Shown: positions 9,153 to 19,063 of the stretch, one piece after another
Numbering within the stretch: the stretch's first letter is position 1
Layout: every line of letters starts with the position of its first letter
From: Phycisphaerae bacterium
Lineage (GTDB): Bacteria > Planctomycetota > Phycisphaerae > Phycisphaerales > UBA1924
Direction of reading: 5' to 3'
NCBI GenBank assembly: GCA_016793805.1
Contig: JAEUIZ010000032.1
Location: 16,462-80,461 of the forward strand
DNA: 64,000 nt
The notes under the pieces: generated by a model
Databases searched by the model: none
Told to the model about the DNA's origin: nothing
Seen by the model: only the letters and a program-made list of their open reading frames with translations
Program-made: the position numbers and the translations under genes

Positions 9153-9716
9153 ATGGATATGGTGGACTCGACGCCCGCTCTCCGCCTGCAGCCCGCGACG
9201 CCCAGCGCCCACGAGGTGTTCGACATCCTCGCGCGGCAGAACGCCGACATGCTCACCACCTATCTCCGCGGGCTCGTCCATCGCCCGGAGGTCGTCGATG
9301 ATCTCTTCCAGGAGACCATGATGGTCGCGTGGCGGCGCCTGGCGGACTACGACCGCTCGCTCCCCTTCGGGCCCTGGCTCCGCGGGATCGCGGGCCGGCT
9401 CGTGATGGAGCACCGCCGCAAGTCCGCCCGCGGGATGCTCAGTTGCGAGCCGGAGGTTCTCGAGGCGCTCGAGCAGGAGTTTCGCGCGTTCGAGCGCTCG
9501 CCCGCGGACACGTTCCGCGACCGGCTCGATCGGCTCGTCGGGTGCCTCGACCGCCTGCCCCCGATGATGCGCGAGGCGATCGACATGGCCTACGGGCGCG
9601 GGCTCTCGCTCAGCGCGCTGGCCGCTGCCGTCGAGTCCACCGAGGAGGCGATCAAGAAGCGGGTGCAGCGGGCGAGGCAAATGCTCGGCAACTGCATCCA
9701 GGGGGACGGCGCATGA
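9153..9716 (+). CDS. ECF-type RNA polymerase sigma factor
   Basis: A 187-residue sigma-70-family protein of the extracytoplasmic-function group (Rhodopirellula/Verrucomicrobium-like). Region 2 is clear near residues 25-90: VVDDLFQETMMVAWRRLADY, then PFGPWLRGIAGRLVMEHRRK. Region 4 lies near 135-180: LDRLPPMMREAIDMAYGRGL followed by the helix-turn-helix part SALAAAVESTEEAIKKRVQR. Two ATGs six bases apart can serve as start; neither has a strong ribosome site. The stop overlaps the start of the next gene (ATGA), which encodes a single-pass membrane protein, the usual arrangement for a sigma/anti-sigma pair. The target promoter cannot be read with confidence. Confidence 0.93.
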   Translation: MDMVDSTPALRLQPATPSAHEVFDILARQNADMLTTYLRGLVHRPEVVDDLFQETMMVAWRRLADYDRSLPFGPWLRGIAGRLVMEHRRKSARGMLSCEPEVLEALEQEFRAFERSPADTFRDRLDRLVGCLDRLPPMMREAIDMAYGRGLSLSALAAAVESTEEAIKKRVQRARQMLGNCIQGDGA

Positions 9717-11098
9717 GCGAGCCCACCGATCGGCACGAGTTCGATCCGTCGCTGCTCCCCGAGCCGACGGGCGACGCGGCGCACCGGGCCCGCGAGCAGT
9801 TTGTCCACGCGCTTCTGCGGGCGCAGCACGAGGCGCCCGCGGAACGCGAGGCCAGGCTGGCGCGGCTCGGGCGCGCGCTCCGCGCCGACGAGGCGAGGTC
9901 CCGGCCCGTCTGGATCGCCCGCCGCTGGCACGCGATGTCGGGCGTGGCGGCGGCCGCGGCGCTGGTGGCGCTGGTCATCCTCGGATTCCCGGCCCAGCAG
10001 TCCGCGATCGCCGTCGTGCAGGCGTCGATCCGGGCGCAGCAGTCCGCCGGCGACCGCCGCTACGAGGTGCGCGTGATCGCGCAGACGCCCTCGCGGGCGG
10101 GAGAGTCGGGCGACGCCGCCCCGGAGGAGCGGGCCGTTGCCACCGTCGACGCCCGCGATTCAGACCATCTGCTCCTCCAGGCGCGCACTCCCTGGGGCGA
10201 TCGACTGGTCGTGGGCCGCAATCCCAAGGGCTCGTGGGCGATCAAGCCCGATGGCACGATCGACGAGTATCCACCGGCCCAGGCCTGGCCCCGCTGGGCC
10301 AACTTCGGGACCAGCACCATCCTCCTCTCGACGGTCGAGGACGTCCTCCAGGCGCTCGAGAAGTCGCACACACTGACCCGCGGCAAGGTCGAGTCGTACG
10401 ACGGCGTCACGTGCGACCGCGTGACCGCTCGCCGCGAGCCCGGGCCATCGCCCCAGCCCGAGGTCATCGAACTGTGGATCGACCGCGGGAGCCGGCAGAT
10501 CCGCCGCATGGAACTCGTCTGGCCCTCGATGCCAAGGCCGATGGGCGGCGAGTTTGGCGCGCGCGAGCCCGGGCTTCGCGGGCCCGAGGGCCAGGAGCCG
10601 CGCGGGCCGGACGGCTTCGCACCACGCGGGCCGCGCCCCGGCGGCTCTCCGGGCGGTCGGCCTCCGATCGACGGCTCCGAGCGCCCGCCGCGCCCGGCGC
10701 AGCCGATGATGGACCCGCCCCTCCGGGAACGCCCCGAGGCTCGGCCCGACGCGCCGGGCGACGAGCACTATCGGCCCCCGCCGCGAGAGGGCATGCGACC
10801 CGATCCACGCCGCCCGATGGAAGCCCCCGGCCCGGGCGGGGTTGGGCAGGAGATGCGTGGCTCCGGGATGGGCGGTCCCGGTCCGGGCATGGGCGGCCCT
10901 TCGAGAGGCGGTCGCCATCGCGGCCCACGCCCCGAGTTCCTGGGCGGTCCGCCGGACTTCGCGGGCGGGCGTCATCCGCCGCCACCGCGAAAGATGGTGT
11001 TTGTTCTTGTCCCCTCGTCGCCGTTTGCGGACAACTGGTTCGACGCCGCGACGCACGCGCAGAGCATTCCCGAGAGTGAGAGCGACCCGGAGCCGTGA
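9713..11098 (+). CDS. Membrane protein, putative anti-sigma factor with LolA/RseB-like domain and Gly/Pro/Arg-rich tail
   Basis: A 461-residue protein starting inside the stop of the sigma factor gene. Residues 1-75 are charged and cytoplasmic; one membrane span (MSGVAAAAALVALVILGF) lies near 75-92. Residues about 100-270 resemble a LolA/RseB-type beta domain (DHLLLQARTPWGDRLVVGRN, GVTCDRVTARREPG, VIELWIDRGSRQIRRMELVW). From about 275 on the sequence is Pro/Gly/Arg-rich (REPGLRGPEGQEPRGPDGFA), like the divergent secreted protein. No zinc-binding HXXXCXXC anti-sigma motif is visible in the N-terminus, so the anti-sigma role rests on operon position and topology. Confidence 0.72.
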   Translation: MSEPTDRHEFDPSLLPEPTGDAAHRAREQFVHALLRAQHEAPAEREARLARLGRALRADEARSRPVWIARRWHAMSGVAAAAALVALVILGFPAQQSAIAVVQASIRAQQSAGDRRYEVRVIAQTPSRAGESGDAAPEERAVATVDARDSDHLLLQARTPWGDRLVVGRNPKGSWAIKPDGTIDEYPPAQAWPRWANFGTSTILLSTVEDVLQALEKSHTLTRGKVESYDGVTCDRVTARREPGPSPQPEVIELWIDRGSRQIRRMELVWPSMPRPMGGEFGAREPGLRGPEGQEPRGPDGFAPRGPRPGGSPGGRPPIDGSERPPRPAQPMMDPPLRERPEARPDAPGDEHYRPPPREGMRPDPRRPMEAPGPGGVGQEMRGSGMGGPGPGMGGPSRGGRHRGPRPEFLGGPPDFAGGRHPPPPRKMVFVLVPSSPFADNWFDAATHAQSIPESESDPEP

Positions 11099-11142
11099 CG
11101 CGCGTCGGGCGCCACCAACTTCAGCGGCAGGAGATTCCCGAG

Positions 11143-12993
11143 ATGGAGAGCACGAGCCCTCGCCCCGTCAGCAAGCACTCTCTGGCGACCCTCGCCGGGC
11201 TGCCGTTGGCCCTGGCGAGCCTTGCCGGCGCGCAGCCGCAACTCCCGCCGGTCCCGTTCCCGCCCGGCAACCAGTTCTCCGAGGCCAAGCGCGTGCTGGG
11301 CAAGGCGCTCTTCTTTGACGAGCAGTTCTCGGCAAGCAACACCATGGCCTGCGCGACCTGCCACATCAACAGCCGCGCCGGCGCCGACCCTCGCGTCGCC
11401 CGCAACCCGGGGCCCGATGGCGTGCTCAACACCCCCGACGACAAACTCGCCTCCCCGGGCGTGATCCGTTCCGACGCGGGCAACAACTACGTCCGGGACG
11501 CGATCTTTGCCGTCAATCCGCAGATCACCACACGCTCGGCGAACTCCCCGATCAACGCCGCGTTCTCGCCCCAACTCTTCTGGGACGGACGGGCTTCCGG
11601 GGTCTTCACCAACCCGATCAACGGCCAGGTCGTGCTCAACGGAGGGGGCGCGCTGGAGTCGCAGGTCGTCGGGCCGCCCGTGAGTTCCGTCGAGATGGGC
11701 CACGACGGGATCAACTGGCCCGAGGTGACGGCGAAACTGGCGCAGGTGCGCCCGCTCGCGCTCGCGTCGAACATCCCGCCCGACGTCGCCGCGGTCCTGA
11801 CGCCCGGCATCACGTACCCGCAACTCTTCCAGTCGGCCTTTGGCGACCCGGCCATCACGGCGGTTCGCGTCGCCTTCGCGATCGCCACCTACGAGCGCAC
11901 GCTCATCGCCAACGACACCCCGTGGGACCGCACGCAGCAGGGCCTCCCCGGGGGCCTCACGCAGGCCCAACTCGCCGGGCAGCAGACCTTCGGCGCCAAC
12001 TGCGGGGTCTGCCACACGCCGCCGCTGTTCACGAACAACACGTTCCGCAACATCGGGCTGCGTCCGATCGCCGAGGACAACGGGCGGCAGGGCGTGACGA
12101 ACAATCCGGCCGACCGCGGGCGGTTCAAGGTCCCGACGGTGCGGAACGTGGGCCTGAAGGCGACGTTCATGCACAACGGGATGTTCTCGACGCTGACGCA
12201 GGTGGTGGACTTCTACCGCCGCGCCCCCGGCGCGCCCCAGCAGTTCCCCGACAACCTCGACCCGGCGATCCCGGCGATCGGGATCCCGGGGAATGCCGTG
12301 CCCAACCTCGTTGACTTCCTCTCCAACGGGCTGCGCGACGCGCGCGTCGCCAACCAGACCTTCCCGTTCGATCGTCCCACGCTCTGGACCGAGCGGCCTG
12401 CCGATCGGCCGCTGGTCCTCCCCGGCACGGGCGTCGCCGGCTCGGGCGGGATCGTGCCCGTCATCATCGCCGACGGCCCGGGCCTCGTCGGCAACATGTT
12501 CTACCGCGTCGGAATCGATCGTGCGCTCGGCGGCGTCATCGCCAGCCTCGGCGTCTCCACCGTGCCGCCCGTGGGTGGACGCATCACCCCCGATCGCATC
12601 ATCGGATCGATCATCATCCCGGGGGGCGGCGCGGGCGCGGGCCCGGGCACCATCCATTGGGCCCTCGAGACCACGCAGGTCTCCCCGGGCCAGACGATCT
12701 TCCTCCAGTGGTTTGTGGACGATCCCGCCGCCGCGGGCGGGCAGGCCGCCTCGACGGTGGTGCAGGTGCCGATCTTCTGCGGGACGGGCGGGTGCCCGGC
12801 CCCGTGCGGGTACGCCAACTGCGACGGCTCAACGATCCCCCCGGTGCTGAACATCAACGACTTTGTCTGCTTCCAGACCAAGTTCGCCGCGGGAGACCCC
12901 TCGGCCAACTGCGATGGCTCGACGGCGCAGCCGATCCTGAACATCAACGACTTCAGTTGCTTCACGAACAAGTTCGCCGCGGGCTGCAACTGA
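11143..12993 (+). CDS. Di-haem cytochrome c peroxidase/MauG-family protein with C-terminal GC-type dockerin
   Basis: A 616-residue exported c-type cytochrome. The signal peptide is followed by two haem-binding sites, CATCH near residue 70 and CGVCH near residue 287, and the family segment FKVPTVRNVGLKATFMHNGM, which supplies a likely axial Met. Family members reduce hydrogen peroxide or carry out MauG-type oxidations in the periplasm. A linker region of about 150 residues is followed by a double dockerin (NCDGSTIPPVLNINDF, NCDGSTAQPILNINDF). The ATG start has AGGAG nine bases upstream; a GTG overlapping the previous stop is the alternative. It follows the sigma/membrane-protein pair by 44 bases, suggesting one transcription unit. 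Confidence 0.9.
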   Translation: MESTSPRPVSKHSLATLAGLPLALASLAGAQPQLPPVPFPPGNQFSEAKRVLGKALFFDEQFSASNTMACATCHINSRAGADPRVARNPGPDGVLNTPDDKLASPGVIRSDAGNNYVRDAIFAVNPQITTRSANSPINAAFSPQLFWDGRASGVFTNPINGQVVLNGGGALESQVVGPPVSSVEMGHDGINWPEVTAKLAQVRPLALASNIPPDVAAVLTPGITYPQLFQSAFGDPAITAVRVAFAIATYERTLIANDTPWDRTQQGLPGGLTQAQLAGQQTFGANCGVCHTPPLFTNNTFRNIGLRPIAEDNGRQGVTNNPADRGRFKVPTVRNVGLKATFMHNGMFSTLTQVVDFYRRAPGAPQQFPDNLDPAIPAIGIPGNAVPNLVDFLSNGLRDARVANQTFPFDRPTLWTERPADRPLVLPGTGVAGSGGIVPVIIADGPGLVGNMFYRVGIDRALGGVIASLGVSTVPPVGGRITPDRIIGSIIIPGGGAGAGPGTIHWALETTQVSPGQTIFLQWFVDDPAAAGGQAASTVVQVPIFCGTGGCPAPCGYANCDGSTIPPVLNINDFVCFQTKFAAGDPSANCDGSTAQPILNINDFSCFTNKFAAGCN

Positions 12994-13005
12994 CCCCGCC
13001 GCCGC

Positions 13006-14079
<1,074 letters not shown>

Positions 14080-14291
14080 GGGTGGTCTCCGTTCGCCGAC
14101 CGAAGCGTATCCGCCCATCGACCGTCCCGGACCCGCCCTCGAACCAATCCCGACGCCAATGGAACCGCACCCCGAGTTTCGACGTATAGTCGCGATCGGG
14201 CATTCGCCCTGATCTGGGAGTCCATCATGCTCCCGACTCTCGCTCGTGCGTCGAAACGGCGTCTGGGTTGGCAAGCCCAAGGAGGTTCACC

Positions 14292-14541
14292 ATGCGGTCA
14301 TCGCGCGCATTCCTCGCGTTCGCTCTCCTCTCCGTCGTGTTCGGAGGGGGGGGCTGCTAACAAAGCCCTGGCGCAGGCGTGGTCGGAGTTGGGAGTCGCG
14401 CGTCGCGTCCACCCGGCCGCGATCTCACTCAGCGCCCGCGACGAGGAACGCGAGCAGAACGTCTCTGTCGGCGGAGGCACGGCGTCGTCCTCGGGCGACG
14501 GCTTCTTCATCATCAAGTACTTCGAGACGTTCATTCCATAA
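14292..14541 (+). pseudogene. Small exported protein gene, frameshifted in a poly-G tract
   Basis: A strong Shine-Dalgarno (AAGGAGG, 14279-14285) precedes ATG 14292, which encodes the signal-like MRSSRAFLAFALLSVVFGGG. An eight-G run at 14346-14353 then shifts the frame into an immediate TAA. Dropping one G gives a continuous reading of about 82 codons, continuing GGAANKALAQAWSELGVARR and ending FFIIKYFETFIP at 14541, directly before the next gene's ribosome site. The downstream part keeps coding-like composition and ALAQ is a plausible signal-peptidase site, so the gene looks real. Whether the extra G is a sequencing error, a mutation or an on/off switch cannot be told from one sequence. Function unknown. 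Confidence 0.6.
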
Positions 14542-14553
14542 CAAGGAGGGCTC

Positions 14554-15879
14554 ATGGTTCGTTGCATCATGCCGACGCTGGCTCTCTGCGCGCTCACGAT
14601 GGCGGCCGAGGCGCAGGTCTGTCAGCCCTACTGGTCGTCGCTTGATGGACTTCAGGCGGTCACACAGGACCTCGAAGTCTTTGACGATGGCACGGGGCCG
14701 GCACTCTTCGTTGCTGGATACGTCGCGCTCCCGGGACAAACGCCGTTCTACCACGACATCGTCAAGTGGCGTCCCCACAGGACCGAGGTCCTGGCTACCA
14801 GCATCTGCGGCTCTGCTGGCTGGCTCAGGACCGTCGACCTCGGCGCTGGCCCGATGCTCGTCGCCAGCGGAGACTTCTGTGACTATTCGATCCCCTCACT
14901 CACTTGGTACGCCCTCTGGACGGGAACAACATGGACGTATCTGCCGCCGGGGCTGATGATCTTCGCGCCACCGCCGTACTTTATCGGGCTCACCTTCCCC
15001 GCTCTGCGGATGCAAACGTCGGCTGGTGCAATGCAGCACGGGACTCTGCGATTCGCTCAGGAGAAAGACGCGCTCGTCATCTGGAACGGGGAGACGTGGA
15101 AGCGGGTGGACCCGATCGGCGCCAATCGGTGGATGGAGCACTTCTGCCACTGGCGCCGCAACGGGCAGGACGTGCTCGTGGTGTGGGGTGAGTTTACGAG
15201 CGTCGCGGGAGTTCCGGCCAACAAACTGGCGATCTTCAACGGCGCGACGTGGGAAGGGTTCGCCACCAGGCCCGCGCTCTACACCCGCTGCATGAAGGCC
15301 TTTGACGACGGCACGGGCGAGAAACTCTACATCGCCGGCGGCGGCACCAATAACGGCGGGAGCATGATCTGGCGCTGGGACGGGAGCACCTGGTCCGATC
15401 TGGGCAACCCGCTGCCGTCGTACCCGGGGACGATCACGCACGTCGAGGCGATGGAGGTCTTCGACGACGGGCGCGGGCCGGCCCTCTTCGTGGCGGGCGT
15501 CTTCAACCAGGCGGGCGGCGTCCCGGCCCGCAACTTCGCCCGCTACGACGGCACGTCGTGGTCGGCGGTGGGCGTCGGCCTCGGGCACGGGTCTTCCTTT
15601 GGCTACAAACTCAAGGTCTTCGGCGACTCGCTCGTCATCGGGGGCGAGTTCCTGAACGTCGGCGGCGGGCAGTCCGAAGGCCTGGCGCGATGGGTCAGTT
15701 GCCGCGCGTGCTACCCCGACTGCGACGAGAACGGGAGGCTCGACATCGGGGACTTCACCTGCTTCCTGACCAGGCGCGCCGCACGCGACCCCTACGCCAA
15801 CTGCACCGTCGATGCGACGATCGACGCGAGCGACTTCGTGTGCTTCATGAACAAGTACGCCGCGGGCTGCGGCCGATAG
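14554..15879 (+). CDS. Secreted FDDGTGPALFVAG-repeat protein with classical-loop dockerin
   Basis: A 441-residue exported protein. After the signal peptide (MVRCIMPTLALCALTMAAEA) come irregular propeller-like repeats built on the phrase FDDGTGPALFVAG or a variant (near residues 45, 250 and 305), a type common in planctomycete surface proteins. The C-terminal double dockerin differs from the others in the window: the first loop is DCDENGRLDIGDF and the second NCTVDATIDASDF, both 12-residue EF-hand-like loops, whereas the other eight proteins have loops three residues longer. The chain ends AAGCGR. AAGGAGG lies just upstream of the ATG. Binding target unknown. Confidence 0.86.
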   Translation: MVRCIMPTLALCALTMAAEAQVCQPYWSSLDGLQAVTQDLEVFDDGTGPALFVAGYVALPGQTPFYHDIVKWRPHRTEVLATSICGSAGWLRTVDLGAGPMLVASGDFCDYSIPSLTWYALWTGTTWTYLPPGLMIFAPPPYFIGLTFPALRMQTSAGAMQHGTLRFAQEKDALVIWNGETWKRVDPIGANRWMEHFCHWRRNGQDVLVVWGEFTSVAGVPANKLAIFNGATWEGFATRPALYTRCMKAFDDGTGEKLYIAGGGTNNGGSMIWRWDGSTWSDLGNPLPSYPGTITHVEAMEVFDDGRGPALFVAGVFNQAGGVPARNFARYDGTSWSAVGVGLGHGSSFGYKLKVFGDSLVIGGEFLNVGGGQSEGLARWVSCRACYPDCDENGRLDIGDFTCFLTRRAARDPYANCTVDATIDASDFVCFMNKYAAGCGR

Positions 15880-15889
15880 GCATCCGCGC

Positions 15890-17371
15890 CTACTCGTCCA
15901 AGATCGCCTCGGCCTGGGCCCGCAGTTCGCGCCGCACGATCTTGCCCGTCGGGTTTCGCGGGAGCGCCGCCACGACGCGCACGCGCCACGGGACCTTGTA
16001 CCCCGCGAGCCGTTCGCGGCACCACGCGACCAGTGCCCGCTCGTCGGCGGTCTGCCCCTCGCGGAGTTCGACGAACGCGACGGGCAACTCCCCGCGGATG
16101 CGGTCCTTGACGCCGACTACGCCCGAGGCCGACACCGCCGGGTGCTGGTTCAGGACCTCCTCGATCTCGCGCGGGAAGACGTTCTCGCCCCCGACCTTCA
16201 TCATCTCCTTGAGGCGTCCGGTGATGTAGAGGTGCCCGTCGGCGTCGTGCCGCCCGATGTCGCCGGTGCGGAAGTACCCGTCGGGGGTGAAGGCGGCGGC
16301 GTTCTCGGCCGGCCGGTTGAAGTAGCCCCGCATGATGTTCGGGCCCTTCATCACCACCTCCCCGTCGCGGCCGGGGACCAGGAACGCGCCCGTCTCCGGG
16401 TCGCGGATCCGCTGGTCGATCCTCGGCAGCGGCGGGCCCACCGAGTGCGGGCGGTACTCCCACGGGCGGCACCAGTTCGTCACCGGCGAGGTCTCCGTCA
16501 GCCCGTACCCCTCGTTGATCCTGACCCCGAACCGCTCCCAGAACCCGCTCGCGATCGTCTCCGGCAGCGGCTCGCTCCCCGAGACCACGTACCGCAGCGA
16601 CGCGAAGTCCTCGCGCCCGGCGTCCTTGACGTGCAGGATCGCGTTGTACATCGACGGGATCGCCACGAACGCCGTCGGCTTGTGCTCGCGGATCAGCCGG
16701 ACCATCCGGTGCGGGACGAACTTCGCCGCGTACACGGCCCGGCACCCGATCGTCAGCGGGAGCAGCGTCAGCACCGTCAGCCCGAAGGAGTGGAACTGCG
16801 GGAGCACGCCCAGGATCACTTCTTCCTTCGTGAATCCCACCCACTGGACGCACTGCCGGACGTTCGCCGAGAGGTTCGCGTGCGTGAGCATCACGCCCTT
16901 GGGCTTCCCGCTGGTGCCGGAGGTGTAGAGCAGCACGGCCAGGTCGTCGTCCTGGGCCGAGGCGGGCCAGCGCGGCTCGGGGACGCCCTTGAACGAGAGC
17001 CGATCCATCTCGATGAGCGTCTCGACCCGCGGCCGGACCTTGAGGAACTCGAGCATGGGTCCGGCCGAGAGGATCGTGTCGGTCCCGCAGTCGTCGATGA
17101 CGAACTGCAACTCCTCGGGCTTGAGGAGGAAGTTGAGCGGGACGACGGTCTTGCCGAGCATCCATCCCGCGAGGGCCGCGATCGGGAACGCGCCGCTCGT
17201 GGGGAGGAGCACGCCCACGGTGTCGGTTCGTGATCGCCGCTCGATCGCGCTGGCGACGTGCAGCGCCGCGACGAGGATCTCGATGCCGCGATACGTCCGC
17301 GTGTCATCCGTGATGAACGCCCGCCGCGGGTGGCGGGCCAGCGTGCGGAGGATGGGCCAGTGGACGCTCAC
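15890..17371 (-). CDS. AMP-forming acyl-CoA synthetase / fatty acid-CoA ligase family
   Basis: A 493-residue member of the ANL superfamily, which activates a carboxylic acid as acyl-adenylate and usually transfers it to CoA. The P-loop motif LLYTSGTSGKPKGVMLTHAN, the A5 motif YGLTETSPV, the hinge region YFRTGDIGRHDADGHLYITG and the catalytic Lys in NPTGKIVRREL are all intact, so the enzyme should be active. The length and sequence fit long-chain fatty acid ligases, but the substrate cannot be read from the sequence. The start is a GTG. Fumarase follows upstream on the same strand after about 33 bases, so co-transcription is possible. Confidence 0.9.
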   Translation of the reverse strand: MSVHWPILRTLARHPRRAFITDDTRTYRGIEILVAALHVASAIERRSRTDTVGVLLPTSGAFPIAALAGWMLGKTVVPLNFLLKPEELQFVIDDCGTDTILSAGPMLEFLKVRPRVETLIEMDRLSFKGVPEPRWPASAQDDDLAVLLYTSGTSGKPKGVMLTHANLSANVRQCVQWVGFTKEEVILGVLPQFHSFGLTVLTLLPLTIGCRAVYAAKFVPHRMVRLIREHKPTAFVAIPSMYNAILHVKDAGREDFASLRYVVSGSEPLPETIASGFWERFGVRINEGYGLTETSPVTNWCRPWEYRPHSVGPPLPRIDQRIRDPETGAFLVPGRDGEVVMKGPNIMRGYFNRPAENAAAFTPDGYFRTGDIGRHDADGHLYITGRLKEMMKVGGENVFPREIEEVLNQHPAVSASGVVGVKDRIRGELPVAFVELREGQTADERALVAWCRERLAGYKVPWRVRVVAALPRNPTGKIVRRELRAQAEAILDE

Positions 17372-17404
17372 GGCAGCGCAGTATGGCGGCGGCCCGCCGC
17401 CGGA

Positions 17405-19063
17405 TCAACCACCCGCGCTGCCCTCGCCCCCCGGAAGCGTCATCGACCAAGGATCCAGCAGCGACTCGAGTTCCTTCTTTCCGACGACCTTCTGCTCCAG
17501 CACGAGTTGCCGGATCGTCTTGCCCTCCTTGTGGGCCTGCTTGGCGATCGCCGCGGCGCGGTCGTACCCGATCACCGGGACCAGGCTCGTGCACATCGCC
17601 AGCGACTGCTCGATGAGTTCGGCGCACCGCTTCTTGTCGGGCTCGAGTCCCGCCAGGCAGTTGTCCGTGAACACGATGCACGCCCGCGAGAGCAGGTAGA
17701 TCGAGTCGAGCACGTTGGCCGCCATCAGCGGCATGGCGACGTTCAGATCGAGCAGCGACCCCACGCCCCCGAGCCCGCCCAGCGTCACCGCCGCGTCGTT
17801 CCCGATCACCTGGCAGCACACCATGATCACGCTCTCGCAGATCACCGGGTTCACCTTCCCCGGCATGATCGAGGACCCCGGCTGCACCGCCGGCAGGATC
17901 AACTCGCCCAGCCCGCACCTGGGGCCCATGCCCATGAGCCGGATGTCGTTGGCGATCTTCGACATCGACACCGCGATCGTCTTGAGGTGCCCCGACGCCT
18001 CGACCATCGCGTCCTTGGCGTGCTGGGCCTCGAAGTGGTTCACCGCCTCGCGGAAGTGGACGCCCGTCTCCTGCGTGAGTTCCGCCGCCACCGTTGCGCC
18101 GAACTCCTCGTGCGTGTTGATCCCGGTTCCCACGGCCGTCCCGCCGATCGGCAACTCCGAGAGCGCGTGCAGGGCCCGGTGCAGCCGCTCCTCGGCGTGC
18201 TTCATCTGCGACGCGAACCCGCTGAACTCCTGCCCGAGGCGGATCGGCGTGGCGTCCTGCAGGTGCGTCCGCCCGATCTTGACGATCTTGTCCCACCCCG
18301 CCGCGTGCTTCTCCAGTTGCTTGCACGTCACCTGCACCGCGGGCAGCAACTCGTGCTCGATCGCGACCGCCGCCGCGATGTGCATGGCCGACGGGAACGT
18401 GTCGTTGGACGACTGCCCCATGTTCACGTGGTCGTTGGGATGCACCCCCCCGGCCTTGAGGTACGCCTCGTCCTTCGACGACCCGATCGGCTTGTGATTC
18501 CGCAGGCACACCAGGTTCGCCACCACCTCGTTCACGTTCATGTTCGTCGACGTGCCCGAGCCCGTCTGGAAGATGTCCACCGGGAAGTGCTTGGCCAACC
18601 CCCCGAACGAGGGCAGCCCGTCCCTGATCTCGTGGCAGGCCTCGATGATCGCGGTCGCTCGCTTCGAGTCGAGCCGACCCAGCCGGTTGTTCACGCGCGC
18701 GCACGCCGCCTTCAGCAGCGCGTACGACTTGATGACCCGCTCCGGGACCGGCCTCCCCGAGACCGGGAAGTTCAGCACCGCCCGCTGCGTCGAGGCCCCG
18801 TAGAGCGCATCCGCCGGCACCTGCATCTCGCCCATCGTGTCCTTCTCGACGCGAGTGGGGCCCTTCGGTGCCGGCTTGGGCGCGGGCTTGATCCAGGACT
18901 TCCCCGGTGCCAATGGCTTTGTGCCGTTCTGGCGTGCGGCTTCGGACGCCCCGGCCCTTGCCGCCGGTGCGGGCTTCGTAGGGGGCTTCGTGGTCGGCTT
19001 CGCCAACTTTGTGCCCTTCGCCGGTGCCTTGGTCGCGGACGACTTCTTCTTGGGTGACGGCAA
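17405..19063 (-). CDS. fumC: Fumarate hydratase class II with Lys/Pro/Ala-rich N-terminal extension
   Basis: Interconverts fumarate and malate in the TCA cycle. The catalytic core begins at TRVEKDTMGEMQVPADALYG and carries the family signature GSSIMPGKVNPVICES and the HVNMGQSSNDTFPSAMHIA region. The core alone is about 460 residues, the usual length. The chain starts at a TTG with GGGAG seven bases upstream, giving MPSPKKKSSATKAPAKGTKL and about 67 extra residues rich in Lys, Ala and Pro; no start codon with a good ribosome site lies closer to the core. A GTG 23 codons earlier is the alternative. The tail-like extension is unusual for FumC and may mediate nucleic acid or membrane contact (inference). 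Confidence 0.92.
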   Translation of the reverse strand: MPSPKKKSSATKAPAKGTKLAKPTTKPPTKPAPAARAGASEAARQNGTKPLAPGKSWIKPAPKPAPKGPTRVEKDTMGEMQVPADALYGASTQRAVLNFPVSGRPVPERVIKSYALLKAACARVNNRLGRLDSKRATAIIEACHEIRDGLPSFGGLAKHFPVDIFQTGSGTSTNMNVNEVVANLVCLRNHKPIGSSKDEAYLKAGGVHPNDHVNMGQSSNDTFPSAMHIAAAVAIEHELLPAVQVTCKQLEKHAAGWDKIVKIGRTHLQDATPIRLGQEFSGFASQMKHAEERLHRALHALSELPIGGTAVGTGINTHEEFGATVAAELTQETGVHFREAVNHFEAQHAKDAMVEASGHLKTIAVSMSKIANDIRLMGMGPRCGLGELILPAVQPGSSIMPGKVNPVICESVIMVCCQVIGNDAAVTLGGLGGVGSLLDLNVAMPLMAANVLDSIYLLSRACIVFTDNCLAGLEPDKKRCAELIEQSLAMCTSLVPVIGYDRAAAIAKQAHKEGKTIRQLVLEQKVVGKKELESLLDPWSMTLPGGEGSAGG

